From assembly GCF_000376945.1 (NCBI RefSeq), contig NZ_AQXU01000014.1, forward strand, positions 1 to 64,000: 64,000 nucleotides of DNA. Reading direction: 5' to 3'. Both the position numbers and the translations under genes were made by a program. Below, in pieces: positions 56,087 through 64,000 of this stretch. Below the pieces are notes generated by a model. The model ran no database searches. It saw only the letters and a list, made by a program, of their open reading frames with translations, and was not told the DNA's origin. Positions within the stretch are counted from its first letter, which is position 1. Each line of letters starts with the position of its first letter. The stretch comes from Leeia oryzae DSM 17879 (lineage in GTDB: Bacteria; Pseudomonadota; Gammaproteobacteria; Burkholderiales; Leeiaceae).

Positions 56087-58987
56087 ATGCAAACTGTCGC
56101 CGAAGCCGCGCTGCCAGATACCGCCAACCGCGGTGTCGATACCCAAGATCAAGGCGCGTACGCCAATTACAAAACCATTCGTCGTAATGGTTCTGTCGTT
56201 GCGTTTGAACCGGTCAAGATCTCTGTCGCGTTGACCAAAGCCTTCATCGCGGTTCATGGCAGTCAGGCCGCCGCCAGTGCGCGCGTGCGTGAAACCGTAG
56301 AGCAACTGACCCAAAACGTGGTTAACGCGTTTGTCCGCCGCAAGCCAGAAGGCGGCGCAATTCATATCGAAGACATTCAAGACCAGGTAGAACTGGCCCT
56401 GATGCGTTCTGGTGACCATGATGTCGCCCGTGCCTACGTGCTGTACCGCGAAGAGCGTAACCGCGAGCGTCATGCACAAGGTTCTGATGACCAGCATCTG
56501 GCCATTAACGTACTGGAAATTGACGGTACCAGCAGCCCGCTGGACCTGAAAAAACTGCGCGAACTGTTCGAGTCTGCTGCCAAAGGTTATGAAGACATCG
56601 TGGATGTCGAGCACCTGCTGGCCGAAACCCTGAAAAACCTGTACGACGGCGTACCGGCAGAAGAAGTGCGCAAGTCCACCATTCTGGCCGCGCGTGCCAT
56701 GATCGAGCATGACCCGGCCTACAACTACGTGACCGCCCGCCTGCTGCTGAACAGTATTCGCCGTGAGATCGTGGGTGAAGAACTGAGCCAGGCCGAAATG
56801 GCCGAGCGCTATGTGGATTACTTCCCTCGCTTTATCAAGAAGGGTATCGAGGCAGACTTGCTGGACCCTAAACTGGCACAGTTCGACCTGCAGAAGCTGG
56901 GCGCAGCCCTAAAAGCCGACCGCGATTACCAGTTTGGCTATCTGGGCCTGCAAACCCTGTATGACCGTTACTTCCTGCACGTGCATGGTACCCGTATCGA
57001 AATGCCGCAGGCTTTCTACATGCGTGTCGCCATGGGCCTGGCACTGAACGAGATCGACCGCGAAACCCGCGCCATCGAGTTCTACAATGTGTTGTCTACC
57101 TTTGACTTCATGTCATCTACCCCGACATTGTTTAACTCTGGCACCTTGCACAGCCAGTTGTCTTCTTGCTACCTGACAACGATTGCCGATGATCTGGACG
57201 GCATTTACGAAGGCATCAAGGAAAACGCGCTGCTGTCCAAATACGCCGGTGGTCTGGGCAATGACTGGACACCAGTACGTGCCTTGGGTAGTCATATCAA
57301 GGGCACCAACGGCAAATCACAAGGCGTCGTGCCTTTCCTGAAAGTGGTAAACGACACCGCCGTGGCCGTTAACCAGGGTGGCAAGCGCAAAGGCGCTGTG
57401 TGTGCCTATCTGGAAACCTGGCACGCCGACATCGAAGAATTCCTGGAACTGCGCAAGAACACCGGTGACGACCGTCGCCGTACGCACGACATGAACACCG
57501 CCAACTGGATTCCTGACCTGTTCATGAAGCGTGTGATGCAAGGTGCGGACTGGACATTGTTCAGCCCAAGCGAAGTGCCAGACCTGCATGACCTGTACGG
57601 TAAAGCCTTTGAAGTGGCCTATACCAACTATGAAGCCAAGGCAGAGCGTGGCGAAATCCGTGTGGCCAAGAAAATCCCGGCCCTGACCCTGTGGCGCAAG
57701 ATGCTGACCATGCTGTTCGAAACAGGCCACCCATGGATTACCTTCAAGGACCCATGTAACCTGCGCAGCCCGCAGCAACATGTTGGTGTGGTGCACAGTT
57801 CCAACCTGTGTACAGAAATTACCCTGAACACCAACGACAACGAAATTGCCGTGTGTAACCTGGGTTCTGTGAACCTGGTCGCCCACCTGAAGAGCGATGG
57901 CAACGGCGGCAAGGTACTGGATACCGACAAGCTCAAGCGCACCATCAAGATCGCCATGCGCATGCTGGATAACGTGATCGACATCAACTTCTATCCGGTG
58001 AAAAAGGCACGCAACTCTAACCTGCGTCACCGTCCGGTCGGGATGGGCATCATGGGCTTCCAGGATTGCCTGCACGAGCTGCGCATCCCTTACGGTAGCG
58101 AAGCGGCTGTTGAATTTGCTGACCGTTCTATGGAGCACGTTGCATTCCACGCCTACTGGGCGTCTTCAGAGCTGTCCGAAGAGCGTGGCCGTTACCACAC
58201 TTACAAAGGCAGCCTGTGGGATCGCGGCATTCTGCCAATCGATTCTATCGACCTGCTGGCCGAAGCCCGTGGCGAATATCTGGACGTAGACCGCAGCCGT
58301 ACCCTGGACTGGGACGCACTGCGTGCCCGTATCCAGCAACATGGCATGCGCAACTCCAATTGTCTGGCCATTGCGCCGACCGCCACTATTGCCAACATCA
58401 TTGGTGTATCTGCCTCTATCGAACCGACTTATCAGAACCTGTTCGTGAAATCGAACCTGTCTGGCGAGTTCACAGTGGCTAACGACTATCTGGTGCGTGA
58501 TCTGAAAGCCCGCGGTCTGTGGGACGAAGTGATGGTCAGCGACCTGAAATATTTTGATGGTTCACTGGGCCGTATCGACCGCGTACCACAAGACCTGCGC
58601 GACCTGTACGCTACCGCGTTTGAAGTCGATCCACGCTGGCTGGTAGAAGCGGCTTCCCGTCGCCAGAAATGGATTGACCAGGGCCAGTCGCTGAACCTGT
58701 ATGTCGCGGGTGCGTCCGGCAAGAAACTGGATGACCTGTACAAGTTTGCCTGGGTAAAAGGCATTAAGACCACCTATTACCTGCGTACACTGGCTGCAAC
58801 CTCTGCCGAGAAATCAACAGGCCGTGGTGGTGAACTGAATGCGGTACCTGTCTCTGGTGGTATTTCTGCCGCTGCAGAAACCGCAACCGTGCTGGCGGGT
58901 GCTGCCGCAGCCGCTGCTGCAGCAGAACCGGCAAGCGATGTGAAATTCTGCAGCATCGACAATCCGGACTGCGAAAGCTGCCAGTGA
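56087..58987 (+). CDS. nrdA: Ribonucleotide reductase class Ia large subunit
   Basis: A 966-residue R1 protein that reduces ribonucleoside diphosphates. ATG 56087 follows GGAGG by 6 bp; a longer frame from 56039 has no ribosome site. An ATP-cone allosteric domain spans about 30-130 (RRNGSVVAFEPVKISVALTKAF at its start, here read only in part). Active-site segments are LSSCYL, NLCTEITL with the catalytic Cys and Glu, and PTATIANIIG. The C-terminal redox pair is CESCQ at the very end, after an Ala-rich linker. nrdB follows only after an unusual 661-bp gap. Confidence 0.96.
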   Translation: MQTVAEAALPDTANRGVDTQDQGAYANYKTIRRNGSVVAFEPVKISVALTKAFIAVHGSQAAASARVRETVEQLTQNVVNAFVRRKPEGGAIHIEDIQDQVELALMRSGDHDVARAYVLYREERNRERHAQGSDDQHLAINVLEIDGTSSPLDLKKLRELFESAAKGYEDIVDVEHLLAETLKNLYDGVPAEEVRKSTILAARAMIEHDPAYNYVTARLLLNSIRREIVGEELSQAEMAERYVDYFPRFIKKGIEADLLDPKLAQFDLQKLGAALKADRDYQFGYLGLQTLYDRYFLHVHGTRIEMPQAFYMRVAMGLALNEIDRETRAIEFYNVLSTFDFMSSTPTLFNSGTLHSQLSSCYLTTIADDLDGIYEGIKENALLSKYAGGLGNDWTPVRALGSHIKGTNGKSQGVVPFLKVVNDTAVAVNQGGKRKGAVCAYLETWHADIEEFLELRKNTGDDRRRTHDMNTANWIPDLFMKRVMQGADWTLFSPSEVPDLHDLYGKAFEVAYTNYEAKAERGEIRVAKKIPALTLWRKMLTMLFETGHPWITFKDPCNLRSPQQHVGVVHSSNLCTEITLNTNDNEIAVCNLGSVNLVAHLKSDGNGGKVLDTDKLKRTIKIAMRMLDNVIDINFYPVKKARNSNLRHRPVGMGIMGFQDCLHELRIPYGSEAAVEFADRSMEHVAFHAYWASSELSEERGRYHTYKGSLWDRGILPIDSIDLLAEARGEYLDVDRSRTLDWDALRARIQQHGMRNSNCLAIAPTATIANIIGVSASIEPTYQNLFVKSNLSGEFTVANDYLVRDLKARGLWDEVMVSDLKYFDGSLGRIDRVPQDLRDLYATAFEVDPRWLVEAASRRQKWIDQGQSLNLYVAGASGKKLDDLYKFAWVKGIKTTYYLRTLAATSAEKSTGRGGELNAVPVSGGISAAAETATVLAGAAAAAAAAEPASDVKFCSIDNPDCESCQ

Positions 58988-59648
58988 ACTGATCGCCCGG
59001 AAGCAGAAGGGGAGGCCGAGCCACCCCGTCTGGCTGAGGTACTGGAAAATACCGCCCCGAACCATGTGGATATCCACACCGGGGTAGTCACGGAAACTGA
59101 AGCAACGAGTGCGGACATGACCGACCCTGTTGCCCAAGTATCTGCCGACATGGATAGGGTGGCCAGCATGCCGCATGATGCGCCACCCCCGGTAACACAG
59201 ACAGACGAGACTGGCAGTGCCACTCTTGCATCACCACCCCGGCCCCGATTATGGTGGCAGCGCTGGTGGTGTTGGTTCAGGCGTTGAGTTTTAAGGTTTA
59301 TATAGCAGGAAACCGATCACCTGAATGCTAGGCATGACAAGGTTCAGGTGGTTGCTGCAACACATTGGGAAGCTGCCGGCTGGATATAAGTACTATCTGG
59401 CAGGTTCCGTGCCTGATGGCCAAGGTCGTGATGTAGTCTGGGTGTGCGTCTGATGCGCAGCCCGGCAGACCGTGTGGATCAAAACATCCACCAAACACAT
59501 CACACAGCAACAAACCGGTCGCATGCCTTTCACAGCATCTGGGCGACCCAACCGCAGCACTGCGGTGCACTTAATCCACATAAAACGTGAATCGAATTTC
59601 CCCGTACGCGGTCTAACCCGTACGGGTACATATACCAGGAGCCATACC
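58988..59648 (+). other. 661-bp nrdA-nrdB gap with repeats and an nrdA-frame continuation
   Basis: Such gaps are usually short. The first 300 bp stay open in the nrdA frame (next entry). The rest (59288-59648) has no credible gene but has an 8-bp perfect hairpin (CACCTGAA/TTCAGGTG, about 59311-59352), a CCGCAGCACTGCGG hairpin near 59560, and a CCCGTACG direct repeat just upstream of nrdB. AGGAG before ATG 59649 is the nrdB ribosome site. An internal promoter or processing site is likely. Confidence 0.45.
59066..59287 (+). CDS. Possible small protein between nrdA and nrdB
   Basis: A possible 73-residue product from GTG 59066; ATG 59118 is an alternative. The same frame is open back to the nrdA stop (58985-58987), adding 26 codons. 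The body is acidic with many Thr, Ala, Asp and Pro, and the end is strongly Trp/Arg-rich (RPRLWWQRWWCWFRR), like membrane-anchoring or membrane-active tails. The best ribosome site (AAGGGGAGG at 59008) has no standard start codon at the right distance. It may be a real small gene, an in-frame duplication remnant, or chance. Confidence 0.35.
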   Translation: MDIHTGVVTETEATSADMTDPVAQVSADMDRVASMPHDAPPPVTQTDETGSATLASPPRPRLWWQRWWCWFRR

Positions 59649-60812
59649 ATGTTAAGTTGGGACGACGAAGTTAAACCCCAAAGCCAACCCGCAGCAGCCC
59701 CGCAGGCCGCCGCACCGCAAGCGTACCGCGCAGACCCTGCACCGGTATATGCTAGTGCGCCTACCCCTGCCAGCAGTGTAGTGGCTGCCAGCGAAAGTCG
59801 CATTAACGTGGTAGACAAACGCATCATCAATGGTCAGACAGACGTCAACCAGCTGGTGCCGTTCAAATACAAATGGGCCTGGGAAAAATACCTGGCAACT
59901 TGTGCAAACCACTGGATGCCACAAGAAGTCAACATGCAGCGCGATATCGAGCTGTGGAAAGACCCGAACGGCCTGTCAGACGACGAGCGCCGTCTGGTCA
60001 AGCGCAACTTGGGTTTCTTTGTGACGGCAGACAGTCTGGCCGCCAACAACATCGTACTCGGCACCTACCGTCAGATTACGGCACCAGAGTGCCGCCAGTT
60101 CTTGCTGCGCCAGGCCTTTGAAGAAGCCATTCATACCCACGCCTACCAGTACATCGTAGAGAGCCTGGGCCTGGACGAAGGCGAAGTCTTCAACGCTTAC
60201 CACGAGATCAAATCCATCCGTGACAAAGACGAATTCCTGATCCCGTTCATCGATGCACTGACCAACCCGGAATTCAAAACCGGCACGCCAGAGACCGACC
60301 AGCAACTGCTGAAGTCCCTGATCGTGTTTGCCTGCATCATGGAAGGCCTGTTCTTCTACGTTGGCTTTGTACAGATTCTGGCACTGGGCCGCCAGAACAA
60401 GATGACCGGTGCTGCCGAGCAGTATCAGTACATCCTGCGTGACGAATCCATGCACTGTAACTTTGGTATCGACCTCATCAACACCATCAAGCTGGAAAAC
60501 CCGCACCTGTGGACCGACAGCTTCAAGGCCGAGCTGGAAGACCTGTTCCGCAAAGCGGTAGATCTGGAATACGCCTACGCTGAAGACACCATGCCACGCG
60601 GTGTGTTGGGTCTGAACGCCGGCATGTTCAAAGAATACCTGCGCTTTATTGCCAACCGTCGCATGCAGCAGATTGGTCTGGAACCGCTATTCCCTGGCGA
60701 AACCAACCCGTTCCCATGGATGAGCGAAATGATCGACCTGAAGAAAGAGAAAAACTTCTTTGAAACCCGCGTGACTGAATACCAGTCTGGCGGTGCGTTG
60801 AACTGGGATTAA
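59649..60812 (+). CDS. nrdB: Ribonucleotide reductase class Ia small subunit
   Basis: A 387-residue R2 protein carrying the di-iron tyrosyl radical cofactor. ATG 59649 follows AGGAG. An Ala/Pro-rich N-terminal extension of about 50 residues precedes the core. Ligand segments are [12 protein letters not shown] (Glu, His and the radical Tyr of the class Ia pattern), [10 protein letters not shown] and [10 protein letters not shown]. The C-terminal tail that docks with NrdA ends [11 protein letters not shown] terminator follows directly. Confidence 0.95.
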   Translation: MLSWDDEVKPQSQPAAAPQAAAPQAYRADPAPVYASAPTPASSVVAASESRINVVDKRIINGQTDVNQLVPFKYKWAWEKYLATCANHWMPQEVNMQRDIELWKDPNGLSDDERRLVKRNLGFFVTADSLAANNIVLGTYRQITAPECRQFLLRQAFEEAIHTHAYQYIVESLGLDEGEVFNAYHEIKSIRDKDEFLIPFIDALTNPEFKTGTPETDQQLLKSLIVFACIMEGLFFYVGFVQILALGRQNKMTGAAEQYQYILRDESMHCNFGIDLINTIKLENPHLWTDSFKAELEDLFRKAVDLEYAYAEDTMPRGVLGLNAGMFKEYLRFIANRRMQQIGLEPLFPGETNPFPWMSEMIDLKKEKNFFETRVTEYQSGGALNWD

Positions 60813-60838
60813 TAATCATTATATCTTGATATGGTTAT

Positions 60839-60871
60839 AAAAGGTGAGCTAATGAGGCTCACCTTTTTTTT
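60839..60871 (+). terminator. Terminator of nrdB, within the NACHT gene leader
   Basis: AAGGTGAGC pairs with GCTCACCTT around a 7-nt loop, followed by eight T residues. Only about 11 bp separate the T tract from the next start codon, and the ribosome site AAGGGA begins immediately after it. Confidence 0.9.
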
Positions 60872-60881
60872 AAGGGAATTT

Positions 60882-62585
60882 ATGATGGATATTCAAACCC
60901 TAATGGCTGATCAAGCTGCAAGTGTAATCTCAGCTCAATTAATAAAAAAGCCAATAGAAAGTGTGATTGATTTTTTGAGCGGTAAGATTAAAGATTTTAC
61001 GAAAATAATTTTGCCTAATGAAATTCCAGAAATTAATGCACGCATTGATGAGGCGGGTAAGGTTAGGACTATATCAAGCCAAAGTAAAGTAAATTTAAAA
61101 GAAGTTTATTATCCAGCAAAAATTATTGTTAATAAGAAGAGGCTTGTCATTGACTCGGTGAGTGAGCTTGAGGAATACTCATCGCGAAAGCGAATTGCTC
61201 TAACCGGTGTGGCAGGACAAGGTAAATCATTTTTAATAAAATATCTTTGGTTGAATGAGTTTGATGATCCAAAGTGTATGCCTTTGTTTCTGAATTTGCG
61301 TGATATTAAAGAAGAGGTAGGCTTATTTTCCCTGGTAAAGCAAGGGCTTGCTTTTATGGGAGTTAGGGTTGTTGATGAGGATTTTTTTAAAGAGTTAATG
61401 GCTTCCGGTTATGTTAAGTTATTTTTAGATGGGCTAGATGAAGTTTCTTTGGATGTTTTTCATGAGTTGTTACGTGATATTTCAATATTGGCTGTGGAGT
61501 ATCCTAAGGTAACAATATTGGTTACTTCAAGGCCTGGTGTCCTTTTGGAAAGACTTTCTTCGATTCCCGATTTTACAAGTTTTGAAATTGCAAAGTTAGA
61601 GCCAAAAGATTATTTAGGATTTTTGAATAAAATTGGTACTGATGATGGTGTTGCAAACAAGTTGATATCATCTTTGAATTCTAATGCAAATAACAAAGTT
61701 AGGACAGTTGTTGATACTCCACTAATGTTGACGTTGCTTGTGAATGTTTATGGATGTCATCAGAAGATACCTGACAATATCCCAGATTTTTATCGACAAA
61801 TGTTGCATGTTCTTTCATATATGCATGACAGTCTAAAACCTGGGTTCGTCCGTAAGTGGGCAACGTCACTTACACCTGAAGAAATAAATACCCTATTTGA
61901 GACCTTTTGCTATGCATCGATGGAATGTGCATCTAATTCTTTGGATTTAGATAAATTTTCTGATGCATTTAATAAGGCAAAATCTATATCTGGTATAAAT
62001 TGTACTTTGCCAGGGTTTAGAACTGATGTGGTTGATGCTCTTTGTTTGATGGTTAAAGATGGTATATATTTGACATTTATTCACACTTCTATACAAGAGT
62101 TTTTTTGTGCCTTTTTTATATCGCATTCAAAAAATGAAGATTTTGTTATGAGGTTTTATCAATCTTTTGATAGTTTGGATCGGTTTGCTAAGTTTGATCA
62201 GGTTTTGAGGTTTTTGGAGTCTATTGATTCTGAGAGGTATTATAAGTATTATATTTCTTATTGGTTTGATCGGCTTTCAGAAGAATTTAATTTGGATGAT
62301 CCTGATAATGTTTTTGATGGTTTTATTGCTAAAGATTTTCTTAATATACATAAAAAAATTGACAATCCTTTGAAGTTTAAAATGCTTGTTGCAGTATTGG
62401 CTTATGCAAAGCATGTGGAGAATAATGGGGTTTATTCTTATGAGTTCGACAAGAAGTTGTCGGTAAGATATATTCAAGATTATATAAATGAGTTAAATGC
62501 TAGTATAAAGGAAAATGCTCGTTTAAATGGTAAGCGAAACATGGCACTTCTTGAGATGTTAAATGGGGGGGGGAGAGATAGATAG
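60882..62585 (+). CDS. Bacterial NACHT NTPase, NLR-like candidate antiphage protein
   Basis: A 567-residue STAND-type NTPase. ATG 60882 (or 60885) follows AAGGGA. Residues 1-100 are mostly helical with no recognisable effector domain. The NACHT core shows Walker A GVAGQGKS (109-116), Walker B LFLDGLDEVS with the NACHT-type double acid (181-190), the sensor TSRPG (215-219) and DTPLMLTLLVNVY (278-290). The winged-helix motif FIHTSIQEFFCAFF (399-412) is typical of NACHT proteins. The C-terminal 150 residues are helical, lack visible repeats, and would be the sensor or a short bNACHT C-terminal domain. Base composition is about one third G+C by eye, far below its neighbours, with AT-rich codon use, so it is recently acquired. 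Bacterial NACHT proteins are known phage-defence NLR relatives; the defence role here is inferred. It ends in a nine-G tract. Confidence 0.88.
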   Translation: MMDIQTLMADQAASVISAQLIKKPIESVIDFLSGKIKDFTKIILPNEIPEINARIDEAGKVRTISSQSKVNLKEVYYPAKIIVNKKRLVIDSVSELEEYSSRKRIALTGVAGQGKSFLIKYLWLNEFDDPKCMPLFLNLRDIKEEVGLFSLVKQGLAFMGVRVVDEDFFKELMASGYVKLFLDGLDEVSLDVFHELLRDISILAVEYPKVTILVTSRPGVLLERLSSIPDFTSFEIAKLEPKDYLGFLNKIGTDDGVANKLISSLNSNANNKVRTVVDTPLMLTLLVNVYGCHQKIPDNIPDFYRQMLHVLSYMHDSLKPGFVRKWATSLTPEEINTLFETFCYASMECASNSLDLDKFSDAFNKAKSISGINCTLPGFRTDVVDALCLMVKDGIYLTFIHTSIQEFFCAFFISHSKNEDFVMRFYQSFDSLDRFAKFDQVLRFLESIDSERYYKYYISYWFDRLSEEFNLDDPDNVFDGFIAKDFLNIHKKIDNPLKFKMLVAVLAYAKHVENNGVYSYEFDKKLSVRYIQDYINELNASIKENARLNGKRNMALLEMLNGGGRDR

Positions 62586-62937
62586 ATTGTAATTTTTCTC
62601 AATACTTGATATGTGATTGTGTCATGTTTTTCAGTTAAAGCTGAATATTTACAAATATAAATCTGGTTTGCTACCTTGCTTAGTAAACCAGATTTGGAAG
62701 TGAACATCCTTATAAACCCCTGTCTGGGGCCACCTATTGCTGTGGTGGCTATTGAACATGCTCAGGGGTATACCATTGGTGGTTTTACTACATTTGCGAT
62801 CTTGATCCAAATGTCGTTGAACTCGTCACATTGTCAGTGAATGAGACTCATCTTTTCCCCGATTTGTGAATAGTTGTTAACCTTTTGGGCTGCCTATTTC
62901 GACGAGGTGCGCATTTGAACAAACCGCAGGTAGAACG
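62586..62937. other. 352-bp gap after the NACHT gene, possible gene debris
   Basis: It begins AT-rich with a long hairpin (62659-62695), then returns to higher G+C. On the minus strand, the 62750-62830 interval reads as a short open stretch (CDEFNDIWIKIANVVKPPM) broken by stops, which looks like a decayed coding fragment, but I could not name it. No intact gene or insertion-sequence end is identifiable. Confidence 0.35.
62659..62695. terminator. Long hairpin downstream of the NACHT gene
   Basis: AAATCTGGTTTGCTA (62659-62673) pairs with TAGTAAACCAGATTT (62681-62695) with one mismatch and a 7-nt loop. No strong T tract follows on the plus strand. It is the likely 3' end of the NACHT transcript, or a repeat marking the edge of the acquired segment. 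Confidence 0.55.
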
Positions 62938-63951
62938 TCAAGTGGTCTGATCCGTCACCGGTAGCGGCTTGCCATAATGCTGCTGGTACCAGGCCAGGGC
63001 ATCGGCGAGCGCGCCCGTCGGAGCTGCGGTGTCTCCGGTCCCGAACTCGGCAGCGAGGTCCGTCTGGTGGTCATCAATGTACTGGATAGCTCGGTTGAGA
63101 TTATCCATTCGATTGGACAGGAAGTTATGATCGGCGGTGAGCCGGTCCGATACCTTGTCAAACCGTTCGCTAAATGCCTGTAGCGCATCAACGGTCCCCT
63201 GCTTGTTGTTGGTCAACGTTGCATCCAGCTTGGTCGTATCCAGGCTGGCGTGGCCGGTCTGCGGGTCGATGGTCAGCCCGAGATCGCTCAGCCCATGCAG
63301 TCCATCGGAAGCACCGTAGAAGCGGTCTTTCAATGTGTGGTTCAGCCCGTTCAGTGCCACTTCAGCCGCCTGGACATTGGCCAGTACGCCACCTTTCTTC
63401 ACATCTGGGCCAAACCGGTCCACCCAGTTGTTGTACTGGTCGACGCATGCCTGCAGATTGCTCTTGATAGTGGCGTTGTCGGTACTGGTAGTTATGCCGC
63501 TCAGGCCCGCAACCTGCTGCTGCAACTGGCCAATGGCGGTCTTCATCTGGTCCAGCTCGGCAAACTGAGCTTTGTATTGAACAGAAGCCTGGTTGATGAT
63601 GCTCATCATCTGGTAACCAGATTCCGGATCTTTGAGTGTCTTGATGCGACCTGGTGCCAGCAGACCATGCACGTTGTTGACGTGGTTGAGCATAGATAGC
63701 AAGTTGGTCGCGCTGGTCTGTGTGGTGGAGGTTTGGGCTCCGGTGATCGCATCGATGCCACTGCTGTCGGCGGAGGACGAGCCGGTGAGCTGCCCCATGA
63801 CCTGAGACTGGATGCCGGCCATGTAAGCGGCAAAGCTCACCTGTGGGTTGGTGCTTGCCGCCCCGGCGGTGAGGCTCGAAAGCTTCTCGTTGTTAAGACG
63901 ATTAAGCAGGAACCGGGTGATGCCGGAATCCGTGATGTTGTTGTTCGACAT
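62938..63951 (-). CDS. Short FliD-like (flagellar cap/hook-associated 2) protein
   Basis: A 337-residue protein. The C-terminal half matches the FliD C-terminal pattern: NGLNHTLKDRFYGASDG, GLSDLGLTIDPQTGHASLD with TKLDATLTNNKQGTVDALQ, then a final coiled coil (RLTADHNFLSNRMDNLNRAI). The N-terminal half is Ser/Thr-rich and unlike the FliD N-terminal domain. It is shorter than usual FliD (about 450 residues or more), so it may be a cap paralogue or a filament-tip/adhesin variant. AGGAGA precedes ATG 63951. Whether it belongs to a flagellar cluster depends on sequence to the right. Confidence 0.65.
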   Translation of the reverse strand: MSNNNITDSGITRFLLNRLNNEKLSSLTAGAASTNPQVSFAAYMAGIQSQVMGQLTGSSSADSSGIDAITGAQTSTTQTSATNLLSMLNHVNNVHGLLAPGRIKTLKDPESGYQMMSIINQASVQYKAQFAELDQMKTAIGQLQQQVAGLSGITTSTDNATIKSNLQACVDQYNNWVDRFGPDVKKGGVLANVQAAEVALNGLNHTLKDRFYGASDGLHGLSDLGLTIDPQTGHASLDTTKLDATLTNNKQGTVDALQAFSERFDKVSDRLTADHNFLSNRMDNLNRAIQYIDDHQTDLAAEFGTGDTAAPTGALADALAWYQQHYGKPLPVTDQTT

Positions 63952-64000
63952 GATGGTCTCCTGAGGGAGAGGGAATGTTCGTCCCGACCGTATTGCCTAA

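Noticed and set aside
1-64000. CRISPR arrays, tRNA/rRNA genes, intact insertion sequences, prophage
   Set aside because: I found no regularly spaced repeats, cloverleaf-like genes, transposase genes or phage structural genes. Subtle tRNAs or riboswitches cannot be excluded without covariance searches.

Overview
The window looks like a chromosomal segment of a Gram-negative, probably betaproteobacterial (perhaps Neisseriales-like) heterotroph. The evidence is many periplasmic binding proteins with Sec signals, moderately high G+C core genes, NrdAB with an ATP-cone, a divergent ppsR/ppsA pair, tsaD, nadE and purU, and a flagellar cap-like gene at the right edge. The taxon is an inference; no rRNA is present. 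I saw no tRNA, rRNA, CRISPR array, intact insertion sequence or prophage.

Region 1 (1-21.2 kb) is a glycine betaine catabolism and uptake cluster. It runs soxG (partial), a serine hydroxymethyltransferase-like gene, an M19 dipeptidase-like gene, an OpuAC-type betaine-binding protein, an opposing GGDEF-EAL gene, a DUF5943/V4R gene, dgcA-dgcB with a dedicated etfA/etfB pair, gbcA-gbcB, an ABC ATPase and permease, the AraC-family regulator gbdR, and two ChoX/BetX-type binding proteins. The expected route is betaine to dimethylglycine (GbcAB), to sarcosine (DgcAB plus ETF), to glycine (SoxBDAG, mostly outside the window). Two proteins here lack residues their families need: the SHMT-like protein has Gln where the PLP lysine belongs, and the dipeptidase-like protein lacks three metal ligands.

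Region 2 (21.2-34.8 kb) is mixed housekeeping and accessory genes: a solute-binding protein, an SPFH protein, a VOC protein, a P-loop kinase, a divergent LysR/NTF2-like pair, a secreted unknown, thyA, a PepSY-response regulator-sensor kinase operon, a glycine-zipper protein, a degenerate EAL protein, an acetyltransferase and a SulP-STAS-cNMP transporter. Region 3 (35-40 kb) is tauABCD plus an orphan sulfate-binding protein, so it concerns sulfur supply. Region 4 (40-55.5 kb) has a large GAF/PAS/GGDEF/EAL protein, ppsR/ppsA, a Lys/Ala-rich secreted protein, a lytic transglycosylase, tsaD, nadE, an unknown secreted protein, an acetyltransferase, and purU coupled to a small membrane protein.

Region 5 (55.5-60.9 kb) is nrdA and nrdB. 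A long upstream region carries candidate NrdR and DnaA boxes, and a 661-bp gap separates the two genes. Directly after the nrdB terminator is a strikingly AT-rich NACHT NTPase gene (60.9-62.6 kb), the best candidate for an acquired, NLR-like antiphage system. The window closes with a short FliD-like protein on the minus strand.
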